Under the pieces are notes generated by a model. It was not told the DNA's origin, did not search any database, and saw nothing but the letters and a program-made list of their open reading frames with translations. 9,216 bases of DNA, taken from contig JAIFNM010000219.1 in NCBI GenBank assembly GCA_020047725.1, forward strand, positions 1 through 9,216. Reading direction: 5' to 3'. The stretch comes from Betaproteobacteria bacterium. Its GTDB lineage: Bacteria > Pseudomonadota > Gammaproteobacteria > Burkholderiales > Rhodocyclaceae. Shown piece by piece: positions 6,093 to 9,216 of the stretch (positions are counted from its first letter, which is position 1; each line of letters starts with the position of its first letter). A program made the position numbers and the translations under genes.

Positions 6093-8918
6093 TTATCCGC
6101 GCTTGAGTCGCTCAAGTTGTGGCCTGAGTTTTTCTAGCGTCGCCGCAAAGTCGGCCAGTCGTTTCTTCTCCTGCTCGACGACCTGCGCCGGGGCGCGGGC
6201 GACGAAGCTTTCGTTGCCGAGCTTGGCGTTGGCCTTGATGACCTCGCCTTCGATGCGGGTGATTTCCTTGCTCAGGCGTTCGGTTTCGGCGGCGACGTCG
6301 ATTTCGATCTTGAACATCAGCCGTGTTTCACTAACGACGGCGGTTGGCGAGTTGGCGTCGTCCGGCAGCACGTCGACGATCTGCATGTCGGAGAGCTTGG
6401 CCAGCGCCTTGAGGTAGGGCGCGAAGCCAGCCAACTCTTCGGCATTACCGCTGGCAATCAAAGGCACTTTTTGCGCCGGCGAGAGGCTCATTTCGCCGCG
6501 CAGGTTGCGGCAGGCGTAGGCAAAGTCCTTGAGCTGCTGGACCTGGGCTTCGCTGGTTTCGTCGATTTTTTCCGGCTGCGCCTGCGGGTAGGCGGCGAGC
6601 ATGATCGACTCGTGCGTCTTCTTGCCGGCGAGCGGGGCGACGGCCTGCCAGAGCTCTTCGGTGATGAAGGGCACTAGCGGATGCGCCATACGCAGCACGG
6701 TTTCCAGCACGCGTACCAGCGTGCGGCGCGTGGCTCTTGCCTGTTCCGGCGTGCCGGACTGCATCTGCACCTTGGCCAGTTCCAGATACCAGTCGCAGAA
6801 CTCGTCCCAGATGAATTCGTAGATGGCACGGGCGAGCAGGTCAAAGCGGTAGTCGGCAAAGTGCTGCGCAATCTCGGCTTCGGTACGCTGCAGCTTGCTG
6901 ACGATCCAGCGGTCGGCGAACGAGAAATCAAGCTGTTTCGAGCACTGCTGGGGCGTGCAGGCGTCGATGCCGCAATCTTGGCCTTCGGTGTTCATCAGCA
7001 CGAAGCGCGTGGCGTTCCACAGCTTGTTGCAGAAGTTGCGGTAGCCCTCGCAGCGGTGCAGGTCGAACTTGATGTCGCGGCCAGGGCTGGCCAGCGAGAG
7101 GAAGGTGAAACGCAACGCGTCGGTGCCGAAGGAGGGAATGCCTTCCGGGAATTCCTTGCGCGTGCGCTTTTCGATCTGTTGTGCCTGCTTCGGGTTCATC
7201 AGGCCGGTAGTGCGTTTCTTGACCAGATCCTCGATCCCGATGCCGTCGATCAGGTCGATCGGGTCGAGCACGTTGCCCTTGGACTTGCTCATCTTCTGGC
7301 CTTCCGCGTCGCGGATCAGGCCGTGCACATAAACGTGTTTGAACGGGATCTTGCCGGTGATGTGCTTGGTCATCATGACCATGCGTGCCACCCAGAAGAA
7401 GATGATGTCGAAACCGGTGACCAGCACCGTCGACGGCAGGTAGAGATCGAGCGCATCGTTCGATTTTGCTGGCCACTCGGGCGTCCAGTCGAGCGTCGAG
7501 AAGGGCCACAGGGCGGACGAATACCAGGTGTCGAGCACGTCCGGGTCGCGGACTAATGCACCCGTGTAGCCTGCCGCTGCTGCTTGGGCTTTGGCTTCAG
7601 CCTCATCGTGGGCAACGAAGATTTCGCCATTGTCGCCGTACCACGCCGGAATCTGGTGACCCCACCACAATTGACGCGAGATGCACCAGTCCTGAATGTT
7701 ATTCAGCCATTGGTTATAGGTGTTGACCCAGTTCTCGGGAACGAACTTGATTTCGCCTGAAGAAACGCACTCGAGCGCCTTGCCGACGATGCTGGTGCCA
7801 TCGGCGCCGGGTTTTGACATGGCGACAAACCACTGGTCGGTGAGCATCGGTTCGATGGCAATGCCCGTTCGGTCGCCGCGCGGAACCTTGAGTTTGTGCT
7901 TGTCGGTTTTTTCCAGCACACCGAGTGCTTCCAGATCAGCGACGACGGCCTTGCGCGCGTCGAAACGGTCCATGCCGCGATACTTCTCTGGCGCATTGTC
8001 GTTGATCTTGGCGTCGAGTGTCAGGATCGAAATGATCGGCAGCTTGTGGCGCTGGCCGACGGCGTAGTCGTTGAAGTCATGCGCCGGGGTGACCTTGACG
8101 CAGCCGGTGCCGAATTCGAGGTCGACGTAGGCGTCGGCAATGATCGGTATTTCACGGTCCGTCAATGGCAGCTTGACCATCTTGCCGAGCAGGTGTTTGT
8201 AACGTTCGTCCTCCGGATGCACCATCACGGCGGTGTCGCCGAGCATAGTTTCGGGACGCGTCGTCGCCACTGTCAAGGAACCGCTGCCATCCGCCAGCGG
8301 GTAGCGGATGTGCCACATGAAGCCATCTTCTTCCTCGCTCACCACTTCCAGGTCGGAAACAGCGGTGTGCAGCACCGGGTCCCAGTTGACCAGTCGCTCG
8401 CCGCGGTAGATCAGGCCTTCCTTGTGCAGGCGGACGAAGGTTTCGGTAACGATCTTCGACAATCCGGCGTCCATCGTGAAGCGCTCGCGCGTCCAGTCCG
8501 GCGAGGTGCCAAGACGGCGCATCTGACGCGTGATGGTGTTGCCGGAAAACTCCTTCCACTCCCACACTTTTTCGAGGAACTTTTCGCGGCCGAGGTCGTG
8601 GCGCGAAATGCCCTGCGCGTCCAGCTGGCGTTCGACGACGATCTGCGTCGCGATGCCGGCGTGGTCGGTGCCTGGCTGCCACAGCGTGTTGTCGCCGCGC
8701 ATGCGGTGGTAACGCGTCAGCGCATCCATGATCGCCTGGTTGAAACCGTGCCCCATGTGCAGCGTACCGGTAACGTTGGGTGGCGGCAGCAGGATGCAGA
8801 AGGCGTCGTCAGCGGGTTTGCTCTTGTCCAAGCCAGCGTTGAAGAAGCCTTTGGACTCCCAGTCGGGGTACCAGCGACGTTCGATTTCTGCAGGCTCAAA
8901 GCTTTTGGCGAGTTCCAT
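6093..8918 (-). CDS. valS: Valine--tRNA ligase (ValRS)
   Basis: This 941-residue class I aminoacyl-tRNA synthetase charges tRNA-Val in the cytoplasm, using ATP. In order: the Rossmann catalytic core with the HIGH-type motif HMGH (54-57) after PPPNVTGTL; the CP1 editing domain (about 190-345), which hydrolyses mischarged Thr-tRNA, with TTRPET (219-224) and AHDFND (279-284) intact; the second half of the core with KMSKS (542-546); the helical anticodon-binding domain (about 665-800); and a C-terminal coiled coil (about 876-938) ending LERLKRG, the tRNA-binding arm typical of ValRS. Length is normal and no motif is damaged. The start is ATG 8918: an in-frame TAA lies 33 nt upstream, no other ATG intervenes, and MELAKSFEP is the usual opening in betaproteobacterial ValRS. 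The leader is pyrimidine-rich and shows no Shine-Dalgarno. The nucleotidyltransferase gene follows after 30 nt. Confidence 0.98.
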   Translation of the reverse strand: MELAKSFEPAEIERRWYPDWESKGFFNAGLDKSKPADDAFCILLPPPNVTGTLHMGHGFNQAIMDALTRYHRMRGDNTLWQPGTDHAGIATQIVVERQLDAQGISRHDLGREKFLEKVWEWKEFSGNTITRQMRRLGTSPDWTRERFTMDAGLSKIVTETFVRLHKEGLIYRGERLVNWDPVLHTAVSDLEVVSEEEDGFMWHIRYPLADGSGSLTVATTRPETMLGDTAVMVHPEDERYKHLLGKMVKLPLTDREIPIIADAYVDLEFGTGCVKVTPAHDFNDYAVGQRHKLPIISILTLDAKINDNAPEKYRGMDRFDARKAVVADLEALGVLEKTDKHKLKVPRGDRTGIAIEPMLTDQWFVAMSKPGADGTSIVGKALECVSSGEIKFVPENWVNTYNQWLNNIQDWCISRQLWWGHQIPAWYGDNGEIFVAHDEAEAKAQAAAAGYTGALVRDPDVLDTWYSSALWPFSTLDWTPEWPAKSNDALDLYLPSTVLVTGFDIIFFWVARMVMMTKHITGKIPFKHVYVHGLIRDAEGQKMSKSKGNVLDPIDLIDGIGIEDLVKKRTTGLMNPKQAQQIEKRTRKEFPEGIPSFGTDALRFTFLSLASPGRDIKFDLHRCEGYRNFCNKLWNATRFVLMNTEGQDCGIDACTPQQCSKQLDFSFADRWIVSKLQRTEAEIAQHFADYRFDLLARAIYEFIWDEFCDWYLELAKVQMQSGTPEQARATRRTLVRVLETVLRMAHPLVPFITEELWQAVAPLAGKKTHESIMLAAYPQAQPEKIDETSEAQVQQLKDFAYACRNLRGEMSLSPAQKVPLIASGNAEELAGFAPYLKALAKLSDMQIVDVLPDDANSPTAVVSETRLMFKIEIDVAAETERLSKEITRIEGEVIKANAKLGNESFVARAPAQVVEQEKKRLADFAATLEKLRPQLERLKRG

Positions 8919-8950
8919 AGGGGCGAGAAGTAGGGGGGAGAAAACCGGCG

Positions 8951-8956
8951 ATTATA
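8951..8956 (-). promoter_or_regulatory. -10 box of the valS promoter
   Basis: A perfect TATAAT on the - strand at 8956-8951, preceded by CCGG. About 17 nt upstream there is no good -35 hexamer (CCCAGA is the closest by spacing), so the promoter would depend on the -10 box or an activator. Transcription would begin near 8944, leaving only about 26 nt of leader before ATG 8918. Confidence 0.6.
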
Positions 8957-9033
8957 CCGGATCACACCCCTGCTCTGGGCCTCCCGAGAGAGCGGTCGTC
9001 GGCCCGTTGCCCTGGAAGCCGCATGGATGTTGG

Positions 9034-9058
9034 ATCTTCACGCATGAGCCGTGAAGAT
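9034..9058 (-). terminator. Perfect hairpin downstream of the right-edge gene
   Basis: ATCTTCACG (9034-9042) and CGTGAAGAT (9050-9058) make a perfect 9-bp stem with a 7-nt loop. It starts 36 nt beyond the stop of the partial gene on the - strand and about 80 nt before the valS -10 box, so it probably separates the two transcripts. No U-run follows in either direction, so a protein-binding or RNA-processing role is also possible. Confidence 0.4.
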
Positions 9059-9094
9059 GCCCGTGTTTATTGGCTTTCAGGCCGGTGGCTGCGT

Positions 9095-9216
9095 CTATTT
9101 GACCTGATTCGGGTCGTCGAGCGGGAGGCGCAGTTGTTGCCTGTGCGCGAGAAAGTCGCGCAAGGCCATTCCCATGATTGAACTGATGCCGGTGCGAAGT
9201 TCATTCTGGGAATTGA
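9095..9216 (-). CDS. C-terminal fragment of an unrecognised protein
   Basis: The frame enters from the right edge (the first codon is incomplete) and runs 39 residues to TAG (9097-9095). The visible end begins NSQNELRTGISSIMG, continues through ALRDFLAHRQQ and closes LPLDDPNQVK. This is an amphipathic, probably helical stretch followed by a short polar tail. Codon choice in this frame favours G/C in the third position like the neighbouring genes, the fragment is not explained by another frame, and a hairpin follows it. I do not recognise the family; the rest of the gene is outside the window. Confidence 0.55.
   Translation of the reverse strand, partial: NSQNELRTGISSIMGMALRDFLAHRQQLRLPLDDPNQVK

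Noticed and set aside
7896..8933. A 345-residue open frame on the + strand opposite valS
   Set aside because: It mirrors the valS coding strand and has no domain of its own. The valS motifs prove which strand is coding.
1..9216. Search for mobile elements, CRISPR arrays, tRNA or rRNA genes and defence-type clusters
   Set aside because: No transposase, integrase, direct-repeat array or recognisable structural RNA was seen on either strand. The genes are ordinary housekeeping and transport genes.

Overview
The window is a GC-rich stretch of an ordinary proteobacterial chromosome. The ValRS and its neighbours look betaproteobacterial, most like the Rhodocyclales, but that placement is recognition of sequence style and not a tree. 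Only the gene fragment at the left edge is on the + strand. Every other gene is on the - strand. The coding density is high and no gap between genes exceeds 300 bases.

Left to right: (1) the C-terminal end of an oligopeptide/dipeptide-type ABC ATPase (1-186, +). (2) A convergent intergenic region with two hairpins. (3) A single-domain universal stress protein (350-793, -) with a strong Shine-Dalgarno, a plausible sigma-70 promoter, and a perfect palindrome just upstream of the promoter. (4) A three-gene ABC importer, read right to left: periplasmic binding protein (3977-4957), ATPase (2764-3840) and fused two-domain permease (1082-2767). It has the architecture of the FbpABC/ferric-type and phosphonate-type importers. 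The binding protein lacks the tyrosine pair of the ferric binders, so the substrate is open. A 72-bp imperfect palindromic element sits between the binding-protein and ATPase genes. (5) A two-gene unit of valS (6093-8918) and a nucleotide-sugar-type nucleotidyltransferase (5136-6062), 30 nt apart. (6) The 39-residue C-terminus of an unrecognised protein at the right edge (9095-9216, -).

Functionally the window combines solute import (two different ABC systems), stress response and translation. The importer genes clearly work together: secreted receptor, energising ATPase and membrane channel. The pairing of valS with the nucleotidyltransferase is probably shared transcription only. I found no phage, transposase, CRISPR array, RNA gene or defence-type cluster, and nothing that looks like a new multi-gene system. 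The points worth a second look are small-scale: the palindromic element, the importer's substrate, the possible operator upstream of the stress protein, and the SD-less pyrimidine-rich valS leader.
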